A stretch of 64,000 bases of DNA from Platerodrilus igneus (GCA_036346225.1 JARFIW010000115.1:2889001-2953000), one strand, 5' to 3'. Positions 22,001 through 31,500 are shown, numbered from the stretch's first letter. Program-made: numbers and translations. Notes: generated by a model from the sequence alone, not told the origin.

Positions 22001-23179
22001 GAATACCTTGATTCTAAGCAATTTGCGGCGGACTACAGAGCAGGAATCGTAGAGATTCCTAGCAAGAGACCGCCCACCCGCAACGCCTTTAGGTCCCCAC
22101 AGACACTCCCTAGATGTGAGCTGATCTAAGATATGTTAGAAAATGAAAAAGACTCGCAAAGATCAGCTCACATGTCGAGGGTGTCTGTGGGGATCTAAAG
22201 GCGTTGCTAGTGGGCGGTCTCTTGCTAGAAATCTCTACGGTTCCTCCTTTGTAACCCGCCACAAATTGCTCAGAATTAAGGTATTCTTTGGAAGTTTTTT
22301 AGGTTGGAGGGGGTGTGTTCCTGGTGCTTGTGGCGGAGGAGGTCTAGGTCGTGTTTGAAGGGGGATTGTTAGGAGCTGAACCGTAAAGGAAATCGATATC
22401 GGGGTGTCATTTTTTTTCCTAACATATCATAGATCTGCTCACATCTCGGGAGTGTTTGTTAGGATCTAGAGGCGTTGCGAGTGGGCGGTCTCTTGCTAGA
22501 AATCTCTACGTTTCCTGCTTTGCAGTCCGATGCAAATTGCTTAGAATTGAGATATTCTTTAGGAAGTTTTTTAAGTTGGGGGGGGGGGTGTTCCTGGTGC
22601 TTGTGGTGAGGGGTCTAAGTCCTGTCTGAGGTGGGAGTGTCGGTGGGAATCTGGAGGCGTTGCAGGTTCTTACCTAAATCCTGTTGGCTGCTACATCCCG
22701 GTTTCGGCGACTCACTCCTCCCCAGGCTCTGCAAATCAGGCGTATTACGTTCCTTGCTAGGAGTCGAACTTTCATCAACAGTCATCCCTTCTGCTTCTTC
22801 AGCATCACACGTCACAGAAGGAACTTGGGAAGCACTTTCTAAAGGAGCCGATTTGCACTTTCTAATTTCTTTTTTATGAAGGTCCGGTGATTCTATGGAA
22901 TTTGCGTTGCCTAACGATTTACTTCGTTTCGTTTCGGCAGCGATACTATTGCCGTTAACGATTATATCCTCGAACTTTTCGGGAAGTTCCGTTGCTCGTT
23001 TGAGTTCGTCTAACTCGCAGGACGTCGGGTAATCGGACTCTATCCGATTTGTTAGAGCTATTGAATGTTCTTCTACCATTCTGCGGAATTTCACCTGGAA
23101 TTTTGTCGTGAGATAGGGGTTTTTAGGGTGGGTTACTTACATGCGCGTCGACTAGTAGACGACGCATTAAAATCGCCAT
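927..23179 (-). CDS. KAZN: Kazrin orthologue (whole gene model, 3' end outside window)
   Basis: Coding sequence is the minus-strand join of 23141-23179, 22674-23094, 19129-19535, 18902-19081, 18529-18859, 18219-18479, 17976-18172, 17694-17882, 1122-1404 and 927-1071. That is 2453 nt, about 817 residues and still open. All joins have GT/AG borders and matching phase. Kazrin is a cytoplasmic scaffold known from vertebrates at cell junctions, desmosomes and endosomes. Visible parts are an N-terminal segment with RRLLVDAHVKFRRMVEEH (1-140), a coiled coil (about 165-365) with YATLEDKEKELRDFIRNYE, a basic GSISRVFAR motif (about 527-535), and three SAM domains (about 579-645, 658-725, 745-817). Length and domain order match vertebrate kazrins of roughly 775 residues. 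The start is supported by an in-frame TAA 27 nt upstream and a gccATGG context. Liprins share the SAM trio, but the coiled coil and GSISRVFAR favour kazrin. The 16.3-kb satellite intron between SAM2 halves is the striking oddity. Confidence 0.93.
1122..1404 (-). CDS. KAZN: Kazrin exon 9: end of SAM2, linker and start of SAM3
   Basis: Acceptor TTATATTTTCAG ends at 1405. The exon begins Y-SESFAANLVDARMLEHL and continues through LEKFLGVTRKFHQASVVHG (SAM2 end) and DPLVWTNQRFIRWARNIDLG (SAM3 start). The donor is AAAAG|GTGCGT, phase 1, and a 50-nt intron (1072-1121) separates it from the next exon. The preceding intron is 16.3 kb long, so this exon and the next form a small coding island with satellite on both sides. 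Confidence 0.94.
1405..1849 (-). other. Unique AT-rich part of the giant kazrin intron next to its acceptor
   Basis: About 445 nt with no repeat unit and no coding signal that I can see. It includes the polypyrimidine tract and acceptor of the 16.3-kb intron. The satellite begins abruptly at about 1850. Confidence 0.6.
5546..5570. repeat. (ATT)n microsatellite inside the satellite
   Basis: About eight ATT triplets, replacing the T-run of one satellite unit. Probably slippage of the T/A-rich spacer. Confidence 0.85.
6017..6274. mobile_element. Putative solo LTR (258 bp) with 4-bp target duplication
   Basis: A non-satellite block of much higher GC content interrupts one satellite unit. It starts TGTAACG and ends CGTCACA (TG...CA with an imperfect TGTRACG inverted terminus). 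It is flanked by TTGG at 6013-6016 and 6275-6278. Removing the block plus one TTGG restores the normal unit word ttattggttctattt. Inside are a TATA-like gatataatata and ATTAAA signals. Length and ends fit a solo LTR left by recombination of an LTR retrotransposon, and a 4-bp duplication is usual for Ty3/gypsy-type elements. No internal region is present and the family is not recognised. Confidence 0.6.
10236..11218. repeat. Direct duplication, copy 1 (~980 bp of satellite)
   Basis: About 13 satellite units, starting aaatttaacggttctatcca, recur in the same order at 12948-13933. The two copies differ almost only in homopolymer lengths (for example 'cacaaaaaatat' against 'cacaaaaatat'). Ordinary neighbouring units differ by many substitutions, so this is a very recent duplication or an assembly artefact. 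Confidence 0.9.
11219..12947. repeat. 1.7-kb block of almost pure A/T (aaatttt-type low complexity)
   Basis: Irregular runs of A3-9 and T3-9 with scattered single G and rare C. No satellite words are present, and the only GC-containing phrases are near 11265-11325 (gactcccgtccacaac and accagaccccctg). Both borders coincide with the ends of the two duplicate copies. No gene or periodic unit is seen. Confidence 0.9.
12948..13933. repeat. Direct duplication, copy 2 (~985 bp of satellite)
   Basis: Near-identical partner of 10236-11218. After its end the satellite continues normally (aaatttattggttctatttg), whereas copy 1 runs straight into the A/T block at the same word. Copy 2 is therefore the one continuous with the right-hand array. 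Confidence 0.9.
17559..17693 (-). other. Unique start of the giant kazrin intron
   Basis: Begins on the minus strand with donor GTATGAAC next to exon 17694-17882. It is about 135 nt of non-repetitive sequence before the first satellite unit. Confidence 0.6.
17694..17882 (-). CDS. KAZN: Kazrin exon 8: end of SAM1 and start of SAM2
   Basis: Acceptor CTGGTCAG precedes VLLELNDIELECGLGITHPM and RKKLRLAIEEHR (end of SAM1), then LGHTWVSSEWLPDLGLSQ (start of SAM2). The donor is CACAG|GTATGA, phase 0. The exon is 63 codons, and its last residue Q joins YSESF of the next exon across the 16.3-kb intron. That join restores the conserved SQYS.. helix of the second SAM domain. Confidence 0.94.
17976..18172 (-). 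CDS. KAZN: Kazrin exon 7: first half of SAM1
   Basis: Acceptor ACATTCCAG; the split codon gives C-EAYDPYRSWSPLTEEGY. The sequence VPMERWRAPTVLAWLEVALG and ..CAENIKSGK matches the first SAM domain of kazrin. Donor AAAG|GTAATT, phase 0, followed by a 93-nt intron. Confidence 0.94.
18219..18479 (-). CDS. KAZN: Kazrin exon 6: serine-rich linker and basic GSISRVFAR motif
   Basis: Phase fixes the acceptor at GTGTACCAG|TATCAACACC (C|TA = Leu). Using the TTTTAG 14 nt upstream would run into a stop. The sequence STPKDCSPTLSPLNANSFSR is a Ser/Pro-rich linker. It is followed by TWGSISRVFARSRHRSKAS, a basic motif conserved in kazrin, where this region contributes to nuclear or membrane targeting in vertebrates. 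The donor is GACT|GTAAGC, and the flanking introns are 49 and 46 nt. Confidence 0.9.
18529..18859 (-). CDS. KAZN: Kazrin exon 5: low-complexity Ser/Gly linker
   Basis: Begins VQARRQLVSSGCLSDQESLS and runs through a Ser/Gly/Thr-rich, probably disordered stretch to ..SIPPPHMYQ, with donor CAGC|GTAAGT (phase 1). The exon start assumes that a 42-nt mini-intron (18860-18901) is removed. If that intron is retained, frames stay open and exons 4 and 5 fuse. Confidence 0.82.
18902..19081 (-). CDS. KAZN: Kazrin exon 4: C-terminal part of the coiled coil
   Basis: Acceptor TTATGTTGCAG; exactly 60 codons in phase 0. RVRENETSLQQLSNEREERE and ..AQLNAKELQLQQAQDHLSD are charged heptad-type sequence continuing the kazrin coiled coil. 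The donor GAT|GTATGTAG borders the 42-nt candidate intron. Confidence 0.9.
19129..19535 (-). CDS. KAZN: Kazrin exon 3: core coiled coil
   Basis: Acceptor TTTCTTTCTAG; a split G|CT codon gives A-VESSSPRSPRSSEGNPALSP. The coiled coil follows: RMRLENERLQAEITRLRRL, then LQLAREAISALKSDRKRLKA and YATLEDKEKELRDFIRNYE. The last two blocks are the strongest kazrin signature in the window. Donor CAG|GTTTGT, phase 0, then a 47-nt intron. Confidence 0.95.
19536..19619 (-). other. Unique acceptor-side end of kazrin intron 2
   Basis: A short single-copy stretch before the 275-bp repeat array, holding the polypyrimidine tract (TTTATTTCTTTCTAG on the minus strand). Confidence 0.6.
20568..20638 (+). repeat. 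tRNA-derived sequence, copy 1
   Basis: The sequence has a pol III A-box-like tggcgtagtgatatg and an intact B box/T loop ggttcgaatcc with CGGG/CCCG stem. GGCTTCG pairs only partly with the 3' end catggtcc. The anticodon arm is imperfect, so this is better read as a tRNA pseudogene or tRNA-derived SINE head than a working tRNA. It sits in a 156-bp segment (tRNA-like part, a short tail tagaaaaatgttagacgagc, and 55 bp of the host repeat) that is duplicated directly downstream. Confidence 0.6.
20724..20794 (+). repeat. tRNA-derived sequence, copy 2 (decayed)
   Basis: Tandem duplicate of the copy 156 bp upstream. Two substitutions (ccgagttcgaattccg) weaken the T-arm stem and B box. Otherwise it is nearly identical. 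Confidence 0.6.
21281..21528. repeat. Inverted repeat at the first flip of the 275-bp array
   Basis: Arm 21281-21356 and its reverse complement at 21452-21528 match with one substitution and one indel, around a loop of about 95 nt. Outside these arms the complementarity continues at lower identity. This marks the point where the array reverses orientation and could form a long hairpin in the kazrin pre-mRNA. Confidence 0.9.
21357..22127 (-). repeat. 275-bp tandem repeat, inverted block (about 3 units)
   Basis: The same unit words appear as reverse complements (ggttcagatcctaacaatcc, ccccctccaccacaag, caagagaccgcccacccgca, gatctaagatatgttag). Confidence 0.92.
22059..22228. repeat. Inverted repeat at the second flip of the array
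   Basis: Arms 22059-22127 and 22160-22228 are complementary with a few mismatches around a 32-nt loop (22128-22159). The array returns to forward orientation here. Confidence 0.9.
22160..22640 (+). repeat. 275-bp tandem repeat, second forward block (about 2 units)
   Basis: Units resume near 22214 and 22486 with the same words. They stop about 35 nt before the donor of kazrin exon 2, where the last unit fades into unique sequence. A run of nine G at about 22579 may be an assembly-sensitive homopolymer. Confidence 0.9.
22674..23094 (-). CDS. KAZN: Kazrin exon 2: N-terminal region
   Basis: Acceptor AAAATTCCAG; V-KFRRMVEEHSIALTNRIE continues the RRLLVDAH of exon 1 and corresponds to the start of the vertebrate kazrin N-terminal helix. 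The rest is acidic and Ser-rich (SLGNANSIESPDLHKKEIRK, ..SPKPGCSSQQDL), probably disordered and poorly conserved. Donor GATTTAG|GTAAGA, phase 1, joins A-VESSS of exon 3. 421 nt. Confidence 0.85.
23141..23179 (-). CDS. KAZN: Kazrin exon 1: start codon and 13 codons
   Basis: MAILMRRLLVDAH, then donor CAT|GTAAGT and a 46-nt intron. The start is supported by the context ccgccATGG and an in-frame TAA at 23204-23206. A second in-frame ATG at codon 5 is possible but has a weaker context. Confidence 0.85.
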
Positions 23180-23223
23180 GGCGGAAACGCCGAAGGTGTG
23201 ATTTTAACGTCCAATTTTTCCAT
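23167..23223 (-). promoter_or_regulatory. Upstream ORF overlapping the kazrin start codon
   Basis: An 18-codon frame (MEKLDVKITPSAFPPWRF, stop) starts 44 nt upstream of the kazrin ATG in another frame and ends 10 nt past it. A scanning ribosome using its first ATG (aaaATGG context) would miss the main start. This could damp translation or may be bypassed. Confidence 0.45.
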
Positions 23224-23244
23224 TTTTCTTTCTCTGGCGAACAC
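23180..23244 (-). other. Kazrin 5' UTR part of exon 1 with upstream acceptor
   Basis: TTCTATTTACAG|GTG gives a good acceptor ending at 23245 (minus strand), so a non-coding first exon and the promoter lie further right. I could not locate that exon in the repeats beyond. Confidence 0.5.
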
Positions 23245-23559
23245 CTGTAAATAGAAGTGATTGATTTACTGGCGGTCACGTAGATACTTCCTTATTTAAA
23301 TTAGATAATAGTAATGTAAATGCTTTGGTAATGCGGATGTTAACTGCGTACGCGTCATGCATTAGTATGCAAATTCAAGCACGTGTCTGTATGTAACGGA
23401 ACCGTTGCGTGCTCAGGAAATTATTATATGAACAAAACTTAAGCTTTAGTATCTATAACCAGGAGAATTTAAATCTGGCAAGAATAGATTTGATTTTGAG
23501 AACCCTAAAGACCTAAACGTTTAAAAAACATCTACCAACTCCCAACGCTTAGATTTCTA
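23245..23559. other. Single-copy sequence upstream of kazrin exon 1
   Basis: About 315 nt without repeat units or coding signal, presumably the first kazrin intron. Confidence 0.5.
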
Positions 23560-24600
23560 AGACGGTAATTGGTCTAAATCGTGGACAGCACAAAGGCGTC
23601 CTTTTAAAAACGACTAAGAATCAGTTTTTGTTCAAAATCCAACGCTAGGCAACCAACCGTGGGCAAATATAACGTGCAGAACAATTAATTAACCTATCAA
23701 TAAACAAACAAATAGAGAAATACGTAAGCATACAATACATAAACAAATACACTAGACAATTTAAACGGCGTCGAACTAGTGAAATTAATCGAAGACGTCG
23801 GAAATTCATTTAAAAAGTGGAAGTTTGCAGTTGTAAACACATAGGCAACCAACCGTACGCTGCCCTCCAACGTTCAAAGTTTGCGTATTTAACCAATCAC
23901 AAAATAAACAAATAAAGAAATAAGTAAGCAAACAATAAATAAATAAACAATTAGACAATTTAGAAGGCGTCGAACTAGTGAAATTAATCGAAGACGTCGG
24001 AAATTATTGAAAACGCCTAAGTTTGCGGTAGTAAACACATAGGCAACCAACCGTACGCTGCTGTTTAACGTTCTGTAACGTTCAAAGCTCGCGTGTTTAA
24101 CGATTCAATAAACAAACAAATAAACAAATAAGTGAGCAAACAATGAATAAACAAGTACAATAGACAATTTAGAAGGCGTTGAACTAGTGAAATTGATTGA
24201 GGACGTTGGAAATTAATTGAAAAGGTCGAAGTTTGCGTAGTCAATACATAGGCAACCAACTGTACTCTGCTGTTTATCATACGATAACGTTCAAAGACCG
24301 CGTGTTTAACGAATCAATAAACAAACAAATAAAGAAATAAGTACATGGAAAAATAGAAGCCCTGGAACTCGTAAAGCTGATCAAAAATGTCTAAACGCTT
24401 AAGATAATTTAAAAGACCCGTCTGCTGTAGTAAATAGTTAGGCAACCAACCGTACAGGTGCTGCTCATCGGTTAGGAAATATTCGTTGCATCTCGTTCTG
24501 CTTCTGTTAGAAGATTTAAACCATGTGCTTGGTGTCTACAATTAAATAAGCAAATAAATAAATAAAGTCAGTCATTAATACACAAAATTAATCAACCAAT
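23560..24600. repeat. ~200-bp tandem repeat rich in aaacaaataa
   Basis: Five diverged units are marked by aggcaaccaaccgt at about 23646, 23842, 24041, 24250 and 24440. Each contains an array of (aaacaaat)n-like words, then gaactagtgaaattaatcga, gacgtcggaaatt and gtagtaaacacataggcaac. No coding potential. Confidence 0.9.
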
Positions 24601-25191
24601 TCCCATGCGGTTGGTTATCCATTGAGCGCGTCACCAGGTGGCGGATAGGAGAAATCCCAGGATATATGATCAAGGGATTGGCTATCTACTCTGGGAAAGA
24701 TCGTGATAAGCTTATTTCTTTCAGTGACACAGTGGCCTGAGTGGTATAAGACCCGCAACATAGCGGGGAGCCAGGGACTGTACTGGTGCAGGATGAAATC
24801 CGCTCTCTAGCCAAGTGAAAACGATTCCGCGGATCAAACCCCTCAGCCCAAGCTGTAGTTTCGTGGATAATGGGCCTGCACTGAGATGAACGAAGCCGGT
24901 GGGGCAATTCTGCAACACCGACACACCGTGCCTTCCCTGCGTTGTGGTCATATCTCACGGGCAAGGAATGTAGGGGTCTTGGCTTAACCGCCCGGACCAA
25001 GAGGAGACAACCTTAAAAATTTTTAAATCCCGTGGTGTAGGACCATGCACAGGGGATGCGTGGATGGATAACTGGACCAGTCCCAATCGGTCCAAAACTC
25101 GGGGAACAGGGCAGCAACCCGTTTTATTCATGCCAACAGGGGGCACCTGGCATGGCGACCATTTACATCCCCCATACTTGTGGGAACAATC
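24601..25191 (+). mobile_element. Possible 5' untranslated part of a non-LTR retrotransposon copy
   Basis: GC-richer, single-copy here, without a long frame. It leads directly into the broken ORF at 25192 and has the look of a retrotransposon leader, but no diagnostic motif is visible. The call rests on position. Confidence 0.3.
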
Positions 25192-25578
25192 ATGAAAAAT
25201 ATTAGTACTATAAGTAAAACTGAACCTGAAGAGGTGGAACCAACAATGGGGGACTCCTCAGGTAACCAAAATTTATCCATGGAAGTGGAGCAGGCCCGGG
25301 ATGCAAGTCCGCTTGCAAGGCCGGTATCTGATACACCAGACATGGAATAAACTATAAAAAAGCTTGCAGGCACTGGACTGCAAGCAAAGAGGTTTTCGGG
25401 TGCTCAACGTAGGAAGCTGAGGCAAGCCAAGAAAGTCGAATCTGGGACTTGGACGAAGACAAACATGTCCACAAAGAAGATGTGGGTGCAGAAGGAGAGC
25501 GGGGGCAGTAAAAGACCCCGTTCACAAACTTTCACACCGACACCATCTAAACCCCAACAGCAAACTAAACGCCCCTAG
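25192..25578 (+). pseudogene. Broken ORF resembling a non-LTR retrotransposon ORF1 N-terminus
   Basis: One reading frame of 128 codons from ATG 25192 to TAG 25576-25578, interrupted once by TAA at 25348-25350. After the stop it reads KLAGTGLQAKRFSGAQRRKL and later a basic, Ser/Thr/Pro/Gln-rich stretch. A short basic SGAQRRKLRQAK segment ahead of a low-complexity region is typical of ORF1 proteins of insect non-LTR elements, as far as I recall. No zinc knuckle or reverse transcriptase follows. The frame ends where the 155-bp satellite begins, so the rest of the element has been lost or replaced by the satellite. Confidence 0.4.
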
Positions 25579-28500
25579 CTGTTGCCAACCACTGGTCGTA
25601 ACTGTCAATGCTTTCTCTGTTGCCCCTTCCTCGCACCATCCTTCTGAAAGAGACACTTTCAAGTGGGTCCAGGGCCACCATACAAGCGAGCCATATTGGT
25701 TTATGTACTGTCAACTTGGGGAATTATCTCCTAGCTGTTGCCAACCACTGGGCGTAACTGCCAATGCTTTTTCTGTTGCCTCTTCCTCGCACCATCCTTC
25801 TGAAAGAGACACTTTCAAGTGGGTCGAAGACCACCATTCAAGCGTCCACATTGGTTTGTGCACTGCTAACTTGGAGAATTATCCACTAGCTGTTGCCAAC
25901 CACTGGGCGTAAGTGCCAATACTTTCTCTGTTGCCTCTTCTTCGCACCATCCCTCTGAGAGAGACACTTTCAAAAGGTTTTATGGCCACCATACAAGCGA
26001 GCCATATTGGTTTGTGTACTGCCAATTTGCGGAATTATCCCCTAACTGTTGCCAACAACTGGGCGTAACTGTAAATACTTTCCCTGTTCTCTTCCTCGCA
26101 CGATCCCTCTGAGAGAGACACTTTCAAGTGGATCCAGGGCCACCATACAAGCGAGCCGAATTGGTTTGTGTATTGCCAACTTGCGAAATTATCCCCTAAC
26201 AGTTACCAACAACTGGGCGTAACTGTCAATACTTTCCCTGTTGCCTCTTCCTCGCACGGTCCCTCTGAGAGAGACACTTTCAAGTGGGTCCAGGGCCACC
26301 ATACAAGCGAGCCATATTGGTTTATGTACTGTCAACTTGGGGAATTATCTCCTAGCTGTTGGCAACCACTGGGCGTAACTGCCAATGCTTTCTCTGTTGC
26401 CCCTTGCACTATCCCTCTGAGAGAGACACTTTCAAATGGGTCCAGGACCACCATACAAGCGAGCCATATTGGTTTGTGTACTGCCAACTTGTGGAATTAT
26501 CCCCTAACTGTTGCCAACCACTGGGCGTAACTGTCAATACTTTCCCTGTTGCCTCTTTCTCGCAACATCCCTCTGAGAGAGACACTTTCAAGTGGATCCA
26601 GGGCCACCATACAAGCGAGCCATATTGGTTTATGTACTGTCAACTTGGGGAAATTATCTCCTAGCTGTTGGCAACCACTGGGCGTAACTGCCAATGCTTT
26701 CTCTGTTGCCCCTTGCACTATCCCTCTGAGAGAGACACTTTCAAATGGGTCCAGGACCACCATACAAGCGAGCCATATTGGTTTGTGTACTGCCAACTTG
26801 TGGAATTATCCCCTAACTGTTGCCAACCGCTGGGCGTAACTGTCAATACTTTCCCTGTTGCCTCTTTCTCGCAACATCCCTCTGAGAGAAACACTTTCAG
26901 TGGGTCCAGGGCCACCATACAAGCGAGCCATATTGGTTTGTGTACTGTCAACTTGGGGAATTATCTCCTAGCTGTTGCCAACCACTGGGAGTAACTGCCA
27001 ATGCTTTCTATGTTGCCCCTTCCTCGCACCATCCCTCTGAGAGGTGCACTTTCAAGTGGGTCCAGGACCCACATACAAGCGTCCATATTGGTTTGTGTAC
27101 TGCCACTTGGCGAAGTATCTCCTAGCTGTTGGCAACCACTGGGCGTAACTGCCAATGCTTTCTCTGTGCCTGTTCCTCGCACCATCCCTCTGAGAGAGAC
27201 ACTTTCAAGTGGGGTTAGAGCCACCATACAAGCGTCCATATTGGTTTGTGTACTGCAACTTGTGGAATTATCCCCTAACTGTTGCCAACCACTGGCCGTA
27301 ACTGTCAATACTTTCCCTGTTGTCTCTTCCTCGCGCCATTCCTCTGAGAGAGACACTTTCAAGTGGGTCCAGGGCCACCATACAAGCGAGCCATATTGGT
27401 TTGTGTACTGTCAACTTGGGGAATTATCTCCTAGCTGTTGGCAACCACTGGGCGTAACTGCCAATGCTTTCTCTGTTGCCCCTTGCACTATCCCTCTGAG
27501 AGAGACACTTTCAAATGGGTCCAGGACCACCATACAAGCGAGCCATATTGGTTTGTGTACTGCCAACTTGTGGAATTATCCCCTAACTGTTGCCAACCGC
27601 TGGGCGTAACTGTCAATACTTTCCCTGTTGCCTCTTTCTCGCAACATCCCTCTGAGAGAAACACTTTCAAGTGGGTCCAGGGCCACCATACAAGCGAGCC
27701 ATATTGGTTTGTGTACTGTCAACTTGGGGAATTATCTCCTAGCTGTTGCCAACCACTGGGAGTAACTGCCAATGCTTTCTATGTTGCCCCTTCCTCGCAC
27801 CATCCCTCTGAGAGGTGCACTTTCAAGTGGGTCCAGGACCCCCATACAAGCGTCCATATTGGTTTGTGTACTGCCAACTTGGCGAAGTTATCTCCTAACT
27901 GTTGGCCAACCACTGGGCGTAACTGCCAATGCTTTCTCTGTGCCTGTTCCTCGCACCATCCCTCTGAGAGACACTTTCAAGTGGGGTTAGAGCCACCATA
28001 CAAGCGTCCATATTGGTTTGTGTACTGCAACTTGTGGAATTATCCCTAACTGTTGCCAACCACTGGCCGTAACTGCAATACTTTCCTGTTGCCTCTTCCT
28101 CGCAACATTCCTCTGAGAGACACTTTCAAGTGGGTCCAGGGCCACCATACAAGCGAGCCATATTGGTTTGTGTACTGTCAACTTGGGAATTATCTCCTAA
28201 CTGTTGCCAACCACTGGGCGTAACTGCCAATGCTTTCCTGTTGCCCTTCCTCGCACCATCCCTCTGAGAGGTGCACTTTCAAGTGGGTCCAGGGACCCCA
28301 TACAAGCGTCCATATTGGTTTGTGTACTGTCAACTTGGGAATTATCTCCTAGCTGTTGCCAACCACTGGGAGTAACTGCCAATGCTTTCTCTGTTGCCTG
28401 TTCCTCGCACCATCCCTCTGAGAGAGCACTTTCAAGTGGGTCCAGGACCACCATACAAGCGTCCATATTGGTTTGTGTACTGCCAACTTGTGGAATTATC

Positions 28501-31500
28501 CCTAACTGTTGCCAACCACTGGGCGTAACTGCCAATGCTTTCTCTGTGCCTGTTCCTCGCACCATCCCTCTGAGAGAGCACTTTCAAGTGGGTTCCAGGG
28601 CCACCATACAAGCGTCCATATTGGTTTGTGTACTGTCAACTTGGGGAATTATCCCTAACTGTTGCCAACCACTGGCGTAACTGACAATGCTTTCTCTGTT
28701 GCCTCTTTCTCGCAACATCCCTCTGAGAGAACACTTTCAAATGGGTCCAGGACCACCATACAAGCGAGCCATATTGGTTTGTGTACTGCCAACTTGTGGA
28801 ATTATCCCCTATCTGTTGCCAACCACTGGGCGTAACTGTCAAAACTTTCCCTGTTGCCTCCTTCTCGCAACATCCCTCTGAGAGGTGCACTTTCAAGTGG
28901 GTCCAGGGCCACCATACAAGCGATCCATATTGGTTTGTGTACTGCCACTTGGGAATTATCTCCTAGCTGTTGGCCAACCACTGGGAGTAACTGCCAATGC
29001 TTTCTATGTTGCCTTCCTCGCACCATCCCTCTGAGAGAGACACTTTCAAGTGGGTCCAGGACCACCATACAAGCGTCCATATTGGTTTGTGTACTGCCAC
29101 TTGGCGAAGTATCTCCTAGCTGTTGGCAACCACTGGGCGTAACTGCCAATGCTTTCTCTGTGCCTGTTCCTCGCACCATCCCTCTGAGAGAGACACTTTC
29201 AAGTGGGGTTAGGGCCACCATACAAGCGTCTATATTGGTTTGTGTACTGCAGCTTGTGGAATTATCTCCTAACTGTTGCCAACCAACTGGGCGTAACTGT
29301 ACAATACTTTCTATGTTGCCTCTTCCTCGCACCATCCCTCTGAGAGAGACACTTTCAAGTGGTCCAGGGCCACCATACAAGCGTCCATATTGGTTTGTGT
29401 ACTGCACACTTGGCGAATTATCTCCTAACTGTTGCCAACCACTGGGCGTAACTGTCCAATACTTTCTCTGTTGCCTGTTCCTCGCACCATCCCTCTGAGA
29501 GAGACACTTTCAAGTGGGTCCAGGGCCACCATACAAGCGTCCATATTGGTTTGTGTACTGCAACTTGTGGAATTATCTCTACTGTTGCCAACCACTGGGC
29601 GTAACTGCCAATGCTTTCTATGTTGCCCCTTCCTCGCACCATCCCTCTGAGAGGTGCACTTTCAAGTGGGTCTAGGACCCCCATACAAGCGTCCATATTG
29701 GTTTGTGTACTGCCACTTGGGAATTATCTCCTAGCTGTTGGCAACCACTGGGCGTAACTGCCAATGCTTTCTCTGTTGCCTGTTCCTCGCACCATCCCTC
29801 TGAGAGAGACACTTTCAAATGGGTCCAGGACCACCATACAAGCGTCCATATTGGTTTGTGTACTGCAACTTGTGGAATTATCCCCTAACTGTTGCCAACC
29901 ACTGGGCGTAACTGTCAATACTTTCCCTGTTGCCTCCTTCTCGCAACATCCCTCTGAGAGGTGCACTTTCAAGTGGGTCCAGGGCCACCATACAAGCGAG
30001 CCATATTGGTTTGTGTACTGTCAACTTGGGGAATTATCTCCTAGCTGTTGCCAACCACTGGGCGTAACTGCCAATGCTTTCTATGTTGCCCCTTCCTCGC
30101 ACCATCCCTCTGAGAGGTGCACTTTCAAGTGGGTCCAGGACCCCCATACAAGCGTCCATATTGGTTTGTGTACTGCCACTTGGCGAAGTATCTCCTAGCT
30201 GTTGGCAACCACTGGGCGTAACTGCCAATGCTTTCTCTGTGCCTGTTCCTCGCACCATCCCTCTGAGAGAGACACTTTCAAGTGGGGTTAGAGCCACCAT
30301 ACAAGCGTCCATATTGGTTTGTGTACTGCAACTTGTGGAATTATCCCCTAACTGTTGCCAACCACTGGGCGTAACTGTCAATACTTTCCCTGTTGCCTCT
30401 TCCTCGCACCATCCTCTGAGAGAGACACTTTCAAGTGGGTCCAGGGCCACCATACAAGCGAGCCATATTGGTTTGTGTACTGCCAACTTGGGAATTATCC
30501 CTAACAGTTGCCAACCACTGGGCGTAACTGTCCAATGCTTTCCTGTTGCCTCTTCCTCGCACCATCCCTCTGAGAGGTGCACTTTCAAGTGGGTCCAGGC
30601 CACCATACAAGCGTCCATATTGGTTTGTGTACTGTCAACTTGGGAATTATCTCCTAGCTGTTGCCAACCACTGGGCGTAACTGCCAATGCTTTCTCTGTT
30701 GCCTGTTCCTCGCACCATCCCTCTGAAGAGGTGCACTTTCAAGTGGGTCTAGACCACCATACAAGCGTCCATATTGGTTTGTGTACTGCCAACTTGGCGA
30801 AGTTATCTCCTAACTGTTGCCAACCACTGGGCGTAACTGCCAATGCTTTCTCTGTTGCCTGTTCCTCGCACCATCCCTCTGAGAGAGACACTTTCAAGTG
30901 GGTCCAGGGCCACCATACAAGCGTCCATATTGGTTTGTGTACTGTCAACTTGTGGAATTATCTCCTAACTGTTGCCAACCACTGGGCGTAACTGTCAATA
31001 CTTTCCTGTTGCTCTTCCTCGCACCATCCCTCTGAGAGAGCACTTTCAAGTGGGTCCAGGGCCACCATACAAGCGTCCATATTGGTTTGTGTACTGCCAA
31101 CTTGGCGAATTATCTCCTAGCTGTTGCCAACCACTGGGCGTAACTGCCAATGCTTTCTCTGTTGCCTGTTCCTCGCACCATCCCTCTGAGAGAGCACTTT
31201 CAAGTGGGTCTAGGACCACCATACAAGCGTCCATATTGGTTTGTGTACTGCCAACTTGGGAATTATCTCCTAACTGTTGCCAACCACTGGCGTAACTGCC
31301 AATGCTTTCTCTGTTGCCTCTTTCTCGCACCATCCCTCTGAGAGGTGCACTTTCAAGTGGGTCCAGGCCACCATACAAGCGTCCATATTGGTTTGTGTAC
31401 TGTCAACTTGGGAATTATCTCCTAACTGTTGGCCAACCACTGGGCGTAACTGCCAATGCTTTCTCTGTTGCCTCTTCTGCACATCCCTCTGAGAGAGCAC

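Noticed and set aside
927..23179. Liprin-alpha or liprin-beta instead of kazrin
   Set aside because: The SAM trio is shared, but the coiled coil with YATLEDKEKELRDFIRNYE and the GSISRVFAR motif are kazrin features, and the protein is too short for a liprin-alpha.
30034..30991. Long open frames on both strands (305 and 217 codons) in the 155-bp array
   Set aside because: They overlap on opposite strands and change frame with each unit; the unit is simply stop-poor.
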